From the NCBI GenBank assembly GCA_031271325.1, contig JAISVY010000166.1:1-46573 (forward strand): 46,573 nt of DNA, in the 5' to 3' direction. Made by a program: the position numbers and the translations under genes. Source of the DNA: Oscillospiraceae bacterium. GTDB taxonomy: Bacteria > Bacillota > Clostridia > Oscillospirales > UBA929. Below are positions 7,973 to 14,716 of this stretch, piece by piece. Positions within the stretch are counted from its first letter, which is position 1. Each line of letters begins with the position of its first letter. The notes beneath the pieces are model-generated. The model did no database searches and was not told the origin of the DNA. It worked only from the letters and a program-made list of their open reading frames with translations.

Positions 7973-8139
7973 CACGACAAACGCATGAACGGACGAAATG
8001 CACAAGAAGCGGCATTCACATGTAGGGGCGACCGTCCTCGGTCGCCCGCGGCTGCGGGATTTTCCGGGGTTACGGGCGGTCGGGGACGACCGCCCCTACA
8101 TTTCGTATGTGCAACACGGACATTCATGCGTTTGGCGTG
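7973..8139 (+). repeat. Family B element, copy B2
   Basis: A 167-bp element with CACG...CGTG ends inside imperfect inverted repeats (about ACAAACGCATGAA). The core GTAGGGGCGACC...CGCCCCTAC folds back on itself. It is flanked directly by TGTCTGTTGGG (7962-7972) and TGTCCGTTGGG (8140-8150), a target-duplication-like direct repeat with one mismatch. It fills the gap between the convergent MATE and YihY-like genes, and appears to split a CCGGGGTG/CACCCCGG hairpin. Confidence 0.88.
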
Positions 8140-8164
8140 TGTCCGTTGGGCACCCCGGTTTACT

Positions 8165-8923
8165 TTATAACGCTCCCAGTTCCGCGCCCAAAATAATCAC
8201 GATGCAAATCAAAAACACCCAGACGGATAGCCCCATAAACGCGCCGATCGCGCCGTACAGCGCGCCGTACCGCGCGAAACGCCGCATATAAAACTCGAAC
8301 CCCCACGAGATGATCAGCCAAGCGACCGTCACGAACGCCGACGTTACGGCGGTTCTGCGCGGTTTCGCCGAAGTGCCGGGCGTAAGCGTATAGAGAGCGA
8401 ACAGCAGTAAGAAGATCGCTCCGGCCACCGACAACAGCATTAAGCTCCGGTTAACGGCCAGCAGCGCGAGCGTGAGCGCCAGCACCGCCAAAAATCCCAG
8501 CGTAAACGCCACCGCGAGCCCTCTCGCCTTGACGTATTTCCACAAATCGTCCTTCGCGCCTTTCGACACGGTCAGTTCCGGCTTGCCGCGTTCCCCGTAA
8601 GCCTGTTTCACCCCGTTCATCAGCGCCCATACGCCCGAAGACGCCGCCCAAACAGCGGTGACGATAAACACCGGGCTTGCCCCGGCAATCGGGCTTTTGA
8701 TGTCGGCGAATACCTGCAGCAGCGCGGCGGGCACAAACCCCTGCAACACGTCAAGCCCCCGCCCCGTGTAAGACAGCGCCCATCCGGCGAGCATCATCAG
8801 AGGGAAGAGGGAGAGCAGGAAAAAAAACGCCGTCTTGGCCGCAACCCCGACCGCGTCGTCCCGCCGCGCGTGACGAAAAAACCGCGCGGTTTTACGCCAA
8901 CACTCTTTTAGGACGCCTGTCAC
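8165..8923 (-). CDS. YihY/BrkB-family membrane protein
   Basis: A 252-residue inner-membrane protein with about six hydrophobic segments, matching the YihY (formerly RNase BN/BrkB) family, whose molecular role is unsettled. Visible family features are the N-terminal amphipathic segment, AAKTAFFFLLSLFPLMML (family usually reads A..aa.f.fSlfP), WAASSGVWALMNGVKQAY, and the final GA.YGAIG....L.VW.....ILLGAEL pattern. I place the start at GTG 8923, overlapping the prmA stop by GTGA, because the frame upstream is out-of-phase prmA sequence; there is no strong independent ribosome site, so translation is probably coupled. Slightly short for the family. Confidence 0.85.
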   Translation of the reverse strand: MTGVLKECWRKTARFFRHARRDDAVGVAAKTAFFFLLSLFPLMMLAGWALSYTGRGLDVLQGFVPAALLQVFADIKSPIAGASPVFIVTAVWAASSGVWALMNGVKQAYGERGKPELTVSKGAKDDLWKYVKARGLAVAFTLGFLAVLALTLALLAVNRSLMLLSVAGAIFLLLFALYTLTPGTSAKPRRTAVTSAFVTVAWLIISWGFEFYMRRFARYGALYGAIGAFMGLSVWVFLICIVIILGAELGAL

Positions 8924-9819
8924 TTTGTAAACACCGCCGCCGTCCAACCGTCGCGGAACTCCCTGTCCAGCAGGGTAAACCCCGCCGCTTCGGCGGCGTC
9001 CCGCACCTCGTTGTAACGATGCTCTATCACGCCGGAGACGATCCACACGCCGCCCGGCGCGAGATACGCCGGCACCAGCGGCGTGAGCGGGAGGATTACG
9101 TCGGCTATGATGTTGGTAAACACAACATCGTAATCCGTGCCGATTCCGGGGATACCTTCATCGCTCAGCAAATCCCCGGCAAACGAGGTATAAGCGGATT
9201 CCAGCCCGTTCAGGAGGGCGTTTTCCCGCGCCGTCTCCGCCGCGAGCGGGTCGATGTCGACCCCCACAGCGCGGGCGGCTCCGAGCGAAAGGGCGCACAG
9301 TCCCAAAATGCCGCTGCCGCAGCCTATATCCAGTATGCGCTTCCCGGAGGCATCCATCCCATCCAGAATCTCCAGGCACAACCGGGTTGAGACGTGCAGC
9401 CCGGTGCCGAAGCTCATACCGGGATTGTTGAGGAAAACGGCGCGCCCTTCGGGATTCTCCGCCGGAAGCCACGCGGGCTGGATCAACAGCCTGCTCCCCA
9501 CCGGCGTGGGGCGGTAATGCTGCTTCCAGGCGTTCGCCCAGTCTTCCTCGTCGCGTTCCCGTACGGTCAGTTCCGGGCATAGGCTTTGCAGCTTGCCCAT
9601 CCCTTCCCGGTCGCCGGGCGGCAGATAGATTTTTACGGCGCAGGCGTTCCTGCCCGGCAAGTCTTCATCCCATATCTCCCACACGGGACGCGCCCTGTCA
9701 AATTCCCGGGGGTCGATGACCTCAAAACTCTCAAATCCTTCCCCTACCAGACGCGCCGTCAGCTTGTCCAGCGTATCCGGCGTTGCGGGGAGGGTCGCTT
9801 CCAGCCAGCGGCGCGTCAT
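8920..9819 (-). CDS. prmA: Ribosomal protein L11 methyltransferase
   Basis: A 299-residue SAM-dependent methyltransferase that trimethylates ribosomal protein L11. The N-terminal substrate-binding domain occupies about residues 1-85; the Rossmann methyltransferase domain follows, with the family signature FGTGLHVSTRLCLE near residue 137, motif I ILDIGCGSGILG near 162 and NII motif (FTNIIADV) near 227. The ATG at 9819 overlaps the M16 peptidase stop (ATGA) and has GGAG ten bases upstream; a GTG seven codons earlier is less likely. Third in an operon between the M16 peptidase and the YihY-like protein; in related genomes prmA is commonly followed by rsmE, which is absent here. Confidence 0.93.
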   Translation of the reverse strand: MTRRWLEATLPATPDTLDKLTARLVGEGFESFEVIDPREFDRARPVWEIWDEDLPGRNACAVKIYLPPGDREGMGKLQSLCPELTVRERDEEDWANAWKQHYRPTPVGSRLLIQPAWLPAENPEGRAVFLNNPGMSFGTGLHVSTRLCLEILDGMDASGKRILDIGCGSGILGLCALSLGAARAVGVDIDPLAAETARENALLNGLESAYTSFAGDLLSDEGIPGIGTDYDVVFTNIIADVILPLTPLVPAYLAPGGVWIVSGVIEHRYNEVRDAAEAAGFTLLDREFRDGWTAAVFTK

Positions 9820-11063
9820 CCGAGCAGGCTCCGGTAACACGCTTCGGTGTCCGTTTTTCCGACGGCCGACAGGCTCACCTGCTTGAAGTCGAACACCCGC
9901 TCGGCGATCTCCGTGACTTCGTCGCGCGTCACCGCGTCAATCCGCTTGATGACCTCGTCCGGTTCCAGCGCGTCGCCTAAAAACAGCGTGGAATCCCCGA
10001 TCGAACTGGAGCGGTGGACGGTCGATTCGAGCGCCATGAGGATGTTGGCCTTTTGCTGTTCGCGCGCGCGGCTCATTTCCGGCTCTGTGGGACCTTCCGC
10101 GACAAACGTCTCGACGACGTTTCGCGTCAGCTCCAGCGCCTGTTTCTCGGTGTCGCGCCCCAGCGCGAGATACACGCCCGCGACACCGGTATCGCGGTGT
10201 CCCGCGGTGTAGGAGTATACCGAATAACACAACCCGTTCTGTTCGCGCACCGTCTGATAAAGCCGCGAGGACATGCCGTGCCCCAAAACCGACATCGCTA
10301 TGCGGTATGCGTACATATGCTCCCGCCCGATCGGCAGCCCGGGGAACCCCAAACAAAGATGGTTCTGCTCAATCGGTTTTTCGCAGAGATGAAACGCCGG
10401 TTTGTAGAAGCAGGGAACCGCCGGCGAGGGTTCGGACGCGGGGATCTCCGAGAGCAGCGCCTCTATCTGCGCGAGGTCGGACGGCGCGTAGTGCCCGGCG
10501 AGTGAGACGATGATGCCGCCCGGGCAGTAATTGCGGTTTTTATACGCGAGCAGCCCGGCGGCGTCGATCCCTTCCAGGGACTCCTTCGTACCGAGCACCG
10601 ACATGCCGAGCGGCATCCCCGCATAGACCGAAGCGTACAGGTTTTGGTACACCAAATCCTCCGGCTGGTCTTCATACATCGCGATCTCCTCGATGATCAC
10701 GCCGCGTTCCAGCTCCCAATCCTCTTTGTGGAAACGGGGATGGAAGAACATGTCACTCAGAAGGTCAATCGCGGCCGGCAGATGGCTGTCGAGCGCGTGC
10801 GCGTAGAAACAGGTGCTCTCTTTGGTGGTGTATGCGTTGATCTGACCGCCGATGGCGTCCATTTCGGCGGCCAGCTCGGCGGCGGTGCGTGTCTCGGTAC
10901 CTTTGAACACCATATGCTCAATCGCGTGAGACGCGCCGGCCATCCCTTCCGGCTCGTAGCGGGAACCGTGCCCCACCCAAAACGCCACGGCGGCGCTGCG
11001 TACGTGCTCCATATACTCGTGGACGAGCCGCGCCCCGTTGGGCAGCGTTTTCGTCTGTATCAT
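9816..11063 (-). CDS. M16-family zinc metallopeptidase
   Basis: A 415-residue pitrilysin/processing-peptidase type enzyme. The inverted zinc motif HxxEH is at H46-A-I-E49-H50, and the third metal ligand lies in the GVIIEEIAMYEDQP segment (E125/E126), so the catalytic half is intact. The second half holds the R/Y substrate-binding pair region (SSRLYQTVREQNGLCYSVYSY). Such stand-alone bacterial M16B enzymes degrade or process peptides in the cytoplasm, often as dimers. ATG at 11063 follows a clear GGGGGA. It begins the operon with prmA and the YihY-like gene. No convincing promoter was recognised upstream, where family A copy A2 lies. Confidence 0.93.
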   Translation of the reverse strand: MIQTKTLPNGARLVHEYMEHVRSAAVAFWVGHGSRYEPEGMAGASHAIEHMVFKGTETRTAAELAAEMDAIGGQINAYTTKESTCFYAHALDSHLPAAIDLLSDMFFHPRFHKEDWELERGVIIEEIAMYEDQPEDLVYQNLYASVYAGMPLGMSVLGTKESLEGIDAAGLLAYKNRNYCPGGIIVSLAGHYAPSDLAQIEALLSEIPASEPSPAVPCFYKPAFHLCEKPIEQNHLCLGFPGLPIGREHMYAYRIAMSVLGHGMSSRLYQTVREQNGLCYSVYSYTAGHRDTGVAGVYLALGRDTEKQALELTRNVVETFVAEGPTEPEMSRAREQQKANILMALESTVHRSSSIGDSTLFLGDALEPDEVIKRIDAVTRDEVTEIAERVFDFKQVSLSAVGKTDTEACYRSLLG

Positions 11064-11093
11064 ATTGTTTCCCCCTTATAGTCAATAGGGTCA

Positions 11094-11193
11094 CTCTAAA
11101 AACCTCCCGCTCCGGCTTGCGATGCCGCGCCAGAGGCACCTGTTCGCAAGCGCTCCGCTCGTTCGCCTGGCGGCGAACACGAGGTTTTTAGAG
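11094..11193 (+). repeat. Family A repeat, copy A2
   Basis: A 100-bp copy with ends CTCTAAAAACCTC and GAGGTTTTTAGAG, the CTTGCGA/TCGCAAG arm and a GTTCGCC-TGGC-GGCGAAC arm. TCAATAG occurs on both sides (11082-11088 and 11198-11204), which could be a target duplication if the element includes a few bases outside the stem. It lies 31 bases upstream of the M16 peptidase start codon. Confidence 0.9.
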
Positions 11194-11235
11194 CTTCTCA
11201 ATAGCATGACCTCGCCGCTCATACTCCATTCCTAA

Positions 11236-11315
11236 GGTTGCAGACAAAGCTGTTTTGCTCCGAGCGAAGCGGGTTCACGCTTCGGTTTCAAGCCGGAGCA
11301 AGAGGTTTTTTAGAG
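11236..11315 (-). repeat. Family A remnant, copy A3
   Basis: In reverse orientation, the sequence ending at 11315 reads as the first 30 bases of a family A copy (CTCTAAAAAACCTC, then GCTCCGGCTTG), then diverges into a different hairpin (CGAAGCG...CGCTTCG). Interpreted as a broken copy. The surrounding gap 11064-11572 otherwise holds A2, a terminator-like hairpin and the promoter of the next gene; no gene was recognised in it. Confidence 0.6.
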
Positions 11316-11418
11316 TGCCACAAGGGAGGAAAGCTGGAGCAAAATCGCAATTTTGTGAAGTTTTTTGAACTTGTTGGGCAAAACGGCGCATGGCTGCACG
11401 ACTGTGTCTTCAATCTGA

Positions 11419-11450
11419 CCGCCGGGCTGTTTTTGCCCGGCGGCTTTTAT
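11419..11450 (+). terminator. Terminator-like hairpin without an assigned gene
   Basis: CCGCCGGGC, seven-base loop TGTTTTT, GCCCGGCGG, then CTTTTAT. A nine-base-pair perfect stem with a short T-run reading in the plus direction. There is no recognised plus-strand gene upstream of it, so it could end a short unannotated transcript starting near 11320, or be a protective terminator ahead of the next promoter. Confidence 0.6.
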
Positions 11451-11503
11451 GGATTCGCCTCAGACGAACCCAATTTTAAGAAATGAATCGAAAATTTATG
11501 AAA

Positions 11504-11532
11504 TTGCGCGCTTGCCGGAAGCAAGCTATGAT
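11504..11532 (+). promoter_or_regulatory. Promoter with palindromic operator-like spacer
   Basis: TTGCGC, 17-base spacer, TATGAT. The spacer is itself a perfect inverted repeat, GCTTGC-CGGAA-GCAAGC, filling all 17 bases. A repressor bound there would block RNA polymerase. It ends 40 bases before the solute-binding protein start codon. Confidence 0.7.
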
Positions 11533-11572
11533 GAAAGTACCAAAACGCAAAATACTTGTAGGAGGCATATTT

Positions 11573-13333
11573 ATGAAAAAGGCAACATCCCTGTTCCTCG
11601 CAGTCCTGCTGCTGGCATCTCTTTTTGCCGGATGCTCCAGCGGTTCCCCGACCGATCCGGCGGCGTCTCCGGGCGGTACCGAGCAACCCCCCGATACCGA
11701 TACGGGCGATTCCGGCAACCCTGCCGGTTCTGAAACAGACGCGGAATCTGAGTTTGACATCTGGGGTAAGCACGCCGAACCCGTTAAAGTCACCATCGGG
11801 CGCAGCGGCTCGGAACAAGCGTGGCCTGCCGGGGATTCGATTGACGACAACCAATACACCCGCTGGGTGAAGGAAACACTGAACATCGAAGTGGAAACTG
11901 CGTGGTATGTCATGCAGGATTACGATCAAAAGGTAAATTTGGCTATGATCGGGGACGATTTGCCCGACATTATGCTCTTGAACAACCGTGTGCAGCTCAA
12001 TCAATTGATGGAATCGGGGATGGTAGCCGATCTGACTGATGTCTACGGCAAATACGCAAGCCCGCTGCTGCGCTCGGTAGCCGATTCCTACGGCGGCGAG
12101 GAAGCCGCATTGAAAAGCGTGACGGTCGGAGGCAGATACATGGCGATGCCCGACTTCAACCCCGGTTATCAGTACGCGCTTACATGGATCCGTCAGGACT
12201 GGTTGGAAAAAGCCGGGCTGGGAGATCCCCAAACGCTTGACGACGTGCTTGCAGCCGCGAAGACATTCGTGGAAATGGATCTGGCAGGCAACGGAAACAC
12301 GGTTGGCATTGAGCTGAACAATGCTATGGACGAGCGTGTTATGGCGGGTGCGTACAACAACCCGGGAACGCTTGATCCGCTCTTTGCCTATTACAACGCG
12401 TATCCGCAAAACTGGTACAAGGACGGCTCCGGTCAGTATGTTTACGGCTCGGTCACACCGCAAGCCAAAGAAGCGCTGGGCGTTGTGGCGCAGATGTATC
12501 AGGACGGGATCATTGACAAGGAGTTTGCAACGAAGGACTATCTGACCTCTATCGCCTCAGGCAACTGCGGCATCCTGTTTGGTCCTTGGTGGATCGGCGG
12601 CTGGCCGCTGAAGGACGCCAAAAACAATTTCCCTGAATCCGAATGGAAGCCTTATGCCTGCGCGCTGTCCCCCGAAGGCTCCTATAATGTTTACAGCCCA
12701 GACGCCAACAGCTGGTGGATGGTCGTCCGAAAGGACTATGAGCACCCCGAAGTGGCAATCCAGCTTTTGAATCTTCTGGCTGACGTACAGTGTCTCATGA
12801 GCGATCCTGCTGTGGATGCCTTTGAATCGGTGATCCCGTTAAATATTCGTGACGCGTATAAAGATGTCGCGGGCTTGGGTTGGGGAGACTGGCCGATCAA
12901 CCTGACTGTCCGTCAGTCGGATCAGATCATCACAGAGGCAAAGAAGAACAAAGCGCAGGTGGCGCAGATCGAAGCCGGCGACACCTCTGGAATGTCCGAG
13001 AACGAAGTGCTTGAGGCTCAACGTATCATCGGCTACCGCGACGGCACAGATACGAGCGCTGATGCGTGGAACGCGCTTGTGAGCTATATGGGTAAGCAAA
13101 TCATGCTGGACTTCAACCCGGTGCTGAAGATTCTCCCCGATCAGTTCTACCCCGGCGTTACCCCGACGATGGAGCTAAAATGGAGCAATCTCCGCACACT
13201 GGAGCGCACCGCGTATCTCCAAATTGTGATGGGAGAGAAACCGCTGGATTACTTTGACACGTTTGTTACCGAATGGTTTTCTCAAGGCGGTCAGGAGATC
13301 ACAGACGAGGTCAACGAACTGGGAAACCGCTGA
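11573..13333 (+). CDS. Extracellular solute-binding lipoprotein (orphan)
   Basis: A 586-residue family 1 solute-binding protein of the LplA/LipO type that binds (oligo)saccharides for CUT1 ABC importers. The signal peptide ends in a lipobox LFAGC, so the mature protein would be lipid-anchored at C20/C21, followed by a Gly/Ser/Pro/Asp-rich linker to about residue 60. The body has typical lobes with DLPDIMLLN near residue 140, WIRQDWLEKAGL near 205, and a FGPWW segment near 340. ATG at 11573 follows GTAGGAGG; in-frame starts further upstream lie inside the promoter. No permease gene accompanies it, so it may supply one of the permease pairs further along the window. Flanked by inverted family A copies A2 and A4. 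Confidence 0.9.
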   Translation: MKKATSLFLAVLLLASLFAGCSSGSPTDPAASPGGTEQPPDTDTGDSGNPAGSETDAESEFDIWGKHAEPVKVTIGRSGSEQAWPAGDSIDDNQYTRWVKETLNIEVETAWYVMQDYDQKVNLAMIGDDLPDIMLLNNRVQLNQLMESGMVADLTDVYGKYASPLLRSVADSYGGEEAALKSVTVGGRYMAMPDFNPGYQYALTWIRQDWLEKAGLGDPQTLDDVLAAAKTFVEMDLAGNGNTVGIELNNAMDERVMAGAYNNPGTLDPLFAYYNAYPQNWYKDGSGQYVYGSVTPQAKEALGVVAQMYQDGIIDKEFATKDYLTSIASGNCGILFGPWWIGGWPLKDAKNNFPESEWKPYACALSPEGSYNVYSPDANSWWMVVRKDYEHPEVAIQLLNLLADVQCLMSDPAVDAFESVIPLNIRDAYKDVAGLGWGDWPINLTVRQSDQIITEAKKNKAQVAQIEAGDTSGMSENEVLEAQRIIGYRDGTDTSADAWNALVSYMGKQIMLDFNPVLKILPDQFYPGVTPTMELKWSNLRTLERTAYLQIVMGEKPLDYFDTFVTEWFSQGGQEITDEVNELGNR

Positions 13334-13344
13334 TTTGAAGGACA

Positions 13345-13382
13345 CATATATAACTGGGGCATCAAAACCCCAGTTATATATG
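13345..13382. terminator. Perfect 15-bp hairpin after solute-binding gene
   Basis: CATATATAACTGGGG, eight-base loop, CCCCAGTTATATATG: a perfect inverted repeat starting 12 bases after the stop codon. No T-tract follows, so termination is likely but not certain; it may instead protect the 3' end of the message. Confidence 0.6.
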
Positions 13383-13387
13383 AGTCG

Positions 13388-13496
13388 CTCTAAAAACCCA
13401 TGTTTTCATTCGGCGAAGCCGAACGAAAACGAGCGCAGCGCTTGCGAACAGGCGCCTATGGCGCGGCATCGCAAGCCGGAGCGGGGGTTTTTAGAG
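13388..13496 (-). repeat. Family A repeat, copy A4
   Basis: Reverse-oriented 109-bp copy, identical to A1 apart from one base in the GTTTTC arm, including bases just outside both ends. It sits between the convergent solute-binding gene and the small lipoprotein gene. Confidence 0.9.
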
Positions 13497-13516
13497 GTAC
13501 CTGATTGTTAATTCTT

Positions 13517-13534
13517 TATAGGCGAACGCCTATA
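13517..13534 (-). terminator. Short hairpin at the end of the lipoprotein gene
   Basis: TATAGGCG-AA-CGCCTATA, an 18-base palindrome overlapping the stop codon of the minus-strand lipoprotein gene. Minus-strand sequence after it is A/T-rich. Weak candidate terminator. Confidence 0.35.
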
Positions 13535-14381
13535 CCGTTTCCAGCTTGGAAGTGTCGATCACGACACCGGAACCGATTTGGTTGATTGTGAACTTCATGC
13601 TCATGTCCATCGTAATGTCTTCTATACTTTCGGCGCTGACCGCCACCGCCATTTGGATGCCGACGGAAACCGGGTCGCCGTTTTCCGCGGTGACCACCTC
13701 GATTGTCATATCTTCCATCGTTATGTCGCCGATATCGCCAAGGAGCGCCATCTCTTCGCCCGCGGCTTCCATGATATAGCCGGTCATTTTCGTGCCGTCG
13801 ATCACGAAGGTGGTCTTTTTGCCCTCGGGTACGTCCGCCGTTTCAAACGACTTGATCGCGTCTATGCCGAATTCGGGCATGTTGACGGTACTTCCCATTT
13901 GCTGTTCGAACGCGGACGCGTCAAGCTCCGTTTCAACGCCGTCTACCGCGTAGTACATCTTCTCGCCGTCGTAGAGCATCTCGATCGTGTTTGAACCGTA
14001 GTCCGATTCGGTGTTTATCACCGAGGAAAACTTCGTTTTTCCGTCTTCCACGATCGTTTTGATGTTGCCGTTTGAATTCACGGCGATGTTTTGATCGAGC
14101 ATCGACATATTCATCCGCATGTCCATGTCCATATCAATCTGCACGTCTTCGCCGCCGGGCGCTGCGGTGATCTGGCTCATCGCGTTTGCGTAGTTCGCGT
14201 AGGCGAGAGTTTTTGTGTCTTCTTCCGGCGTCGCCGCCGTGCTTGGCGTATCCGCCGGTGTCACAGACGCCGCGTCCGGCGTACCCGGAGTATCCGGCGT
14301 AACCGCTGTGTTCTGCGCGGCACACGCCGACATCAGAAGCACCAAGCCAAGCGCCAGAACCGGCAGGGTTTTGCTTTTCAT
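13530..14381 (-). CDS. Lipoprotein with DUF6612/LppX-like fold (putative)
   Basis: A 283-residue lipoprotein: signal peptide with lipobox (LLMSAC, lipidated cysteine near residue 20), a Thr/Pro/Ala/Asp-rich linker to about residue 60, then a beta-rich domain of alternating strands (DVQIDMDMDMRMNMS, TKFSSVINTES, KMYYAVDGVETELD). This long-strand pattern recalls LppX/LolA-like or DUF6612 lipoproteins that bind lipids or act in the envelope, but I cannot assign a specific family. The start at 14381 has GAGGGG upstream; an in-frame ATG nine codons earlier is less favourable. Transcribed alone from a near-consensus promoter. Confidence 0.75.
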   Translation of the reverse strand: MKSKTLPVLALGLVLLMSACAAQNTAVTPDTPGTPDAASVTPADTPSTAATPEEDTKTLAYANYANAMSQITAAPGGEDVQIDMDMDMRMNMSMLDQNIAVNSNGNIKTIVEDGKTKFSSVINTESDYGSNTIEMLYDGEKMYYAVDGVETELDASAFEQQMGSTVNMPEFGIDAIKSFETADVPEGKKTTFVIDGTKMTGYIMEAAGEEMALLGDIGDITMEDMTIEVVTAENGDPVSVGIQMAVAVSAESIEDITMDMSMKFTINQIGSGVVIDTSKLETV

Positions 14382-14410
14382 AACTTCCCCTCTTTCTTCC
14401 CTTTTCATCT

Positions 14411-14439
14411 ATTATAAGCTGGGCATATTAAATTGTCAA
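14411..14439 (-). promoter_or_regulatory. Consensus promoter of the small lipoprotein gene
   Basis: Minus strand TTGACA, 17-base spacer, TATAAT, a perfect sigma-A consensus 30 bases upstream of the start codon. Confidence 0.85.
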
Positions 14440-14458
14440 GCGCGATGTCCTGTAGGTT

Positions 14459-14614
14459 CACGACAAACGCATGAACGGACAAAATGCACAAAAAGCGGTA
14501 TCCTCATGTAGGGGCGACCGTCTTCGGTCGCCCGCGGCTGCGGGATTTTTCGGGGTTACGGGCGGTCGGGGACGACCGCCCCTGTGCGACACGGACATTC
14601 ATGCGTTTGCCGTG
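14459..14614 (+). repeat. Family B element, copy B3
   Basis: A 156-bp copy in the same orientation as B2, with a short deletion near the right end. Direct repeats CCTGTAGG(TT/GG) abut both ends (14449-14458 and 14615-14624; 8 of 10 identical). The gap 14382-14716 contains this element, the lipoprotein promoter and the terminator of the large operon, and nothing else recognised. Confidence 0.87.
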
Positions 14615-14634
14615 CCTGTAGGGGTATGTTGAAA

Positions 14635-14669
14635 ATTCCCCGTTTTGCGCGGTGCGCAAAACGGGGAAT
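14635..14669 (-). terminator. Intrinsic terminator of the ten-gene operon
   Basis: ATTCCCCGTTTTGCGC, three-base loop, GCGCAAAACGGGGAAT: a perfect 16-bp stem followed on the minus strand by TTTTC. It lies 48 bases after the stop codon of the last gene of the operon. Confidence 0.85.
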
Positions 14670-14716
14670 CGGGCTGCTTACCGCTGTTCCTTTTGTTACA
14701 GGCGGGAAAGCGGCGT

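Noticed and set aside
11238..11486. 82-codon frame upstream of the orphan binding protein
   Set aside because: Runs through remnant A3 and the terminator-like hairpin, has no ribosome site and no recognisable sequence.
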